A stretch of 64,000 nt of DNA. Source: Smittium mucronatum. Taxonomy: Eukaryota > Kickxellomycota > Harpellomycetes > Harpellales > Legeriomycetaceae. The stretch is from the NCBI GenBank assembly GCA_001953115.1, contig LSSL01000155.1:1-64000 (forward strand). Reading direction: 5' to 3'. Both the position numbers and the translations under genes were made by a program. This document shows, piece by piece, positions 63,978 to 64,000 of the stretch. Each line of letters starts with the position of its first letter. Position 1 is the first letter of the stretch. The notes beneath the pieces were generated by a model. That model saw only the letters and a program-made list of their open reading frames with translations, searched no databases and was not told where the DNA came from.

Positions 63978-64000
63978 CTAAAATAAAGGATAAATAAAAC

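Noticed and set aside
1..64000. Mitochondrial DNA, because of the AT richness and GC-rich palindromes.
   Set aside because: Spliceosomal introns in nuclear-type genes (RRM proteins, AMPK gamma), class II tRNA with nuclear features and DNA transposons show it is nuclear.
1..64000. CRISPR arrays, operons or bacterial signals.
   Set aside because: No regularly spaced short repeats with unique spacers other than the three-unit 66-bp tandem; gene structures are eukaryotic.

Overview
The window looks like nuclear DNA of a very AT-rich fungus; G+C is roughly a quarter by eye and was not computed. Three real protein genes support this. One is an interrupted Whi3/Scw1-type RNA-binding protein, a family typical of fungi. 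One is a four-exon TIA-1/Pub1-type protein with three RRMs. The third is the 3' end of a Snf4/AMPK-gamma gene. All three have short spliceosomal introns of 60-89 bp with GT...AG ends. A DIRS retrotransposon, several MULE transposases and piggyBac-like MITEs point to an early-diverging lineage rather than a compact yeast. A Zoopagomycota/Mucoromycota-type fungus would fit, but that is inference only.

Layout. 1-721: a GC-richer island with a 66-bp tandem repeat, several stem-loops, a tRNA-like T-arm and a tRNA-Arg(UCU)/tRNA-Leu(AAG) pair 5 bp apart. 722-7970: AT-rich desert with one mariner-like transposase scrap. 7978-12665: a decayed DIRS-type retrotransposon with inverted terminal repeats of about 185 bp and a candidate internal complementary region. 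12.7-21.4 kb: desert. 21.4-25.3 kb: two decayed MULE transposases in tandem on the minus strand; the second is split by a poly-A-bearing insertion, bounded by a 13-bp duplication, whose body is an assembly gap. 26.7-34 kb: a MITE-rich belt around the Whi3-like gene (31658-33259). 34.5-37.2 kb: another MULE relic, a second gap in a C tract, and a DIRS tyrosine-recombinase scrap. 40.9-45.4 kb: decayed Tc1/IS630-type and MULE transposases. 50.4-51.9 kb: the TIA-1/Pub1-like gene. 53-62.9 kb: desert with one MITE. 63.4-64 kb: the AMPK-gamma gene, running off the right edge.

The genes do not form an operon or pathway cluster. Two encode post-transcriptional RNA-binding regulators and one a subunit of the energy-sensing kinase. 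The rest is a transposon graveyard. Intact reading frames are confined to islands of higher G+C, and the small TTAA-flanked MITEs lie preferentially near those islands. I did not find a convincing new multi-gene system. The least explained parts are the structured island at 1-560 and the nested insertion hidden in the first gap.
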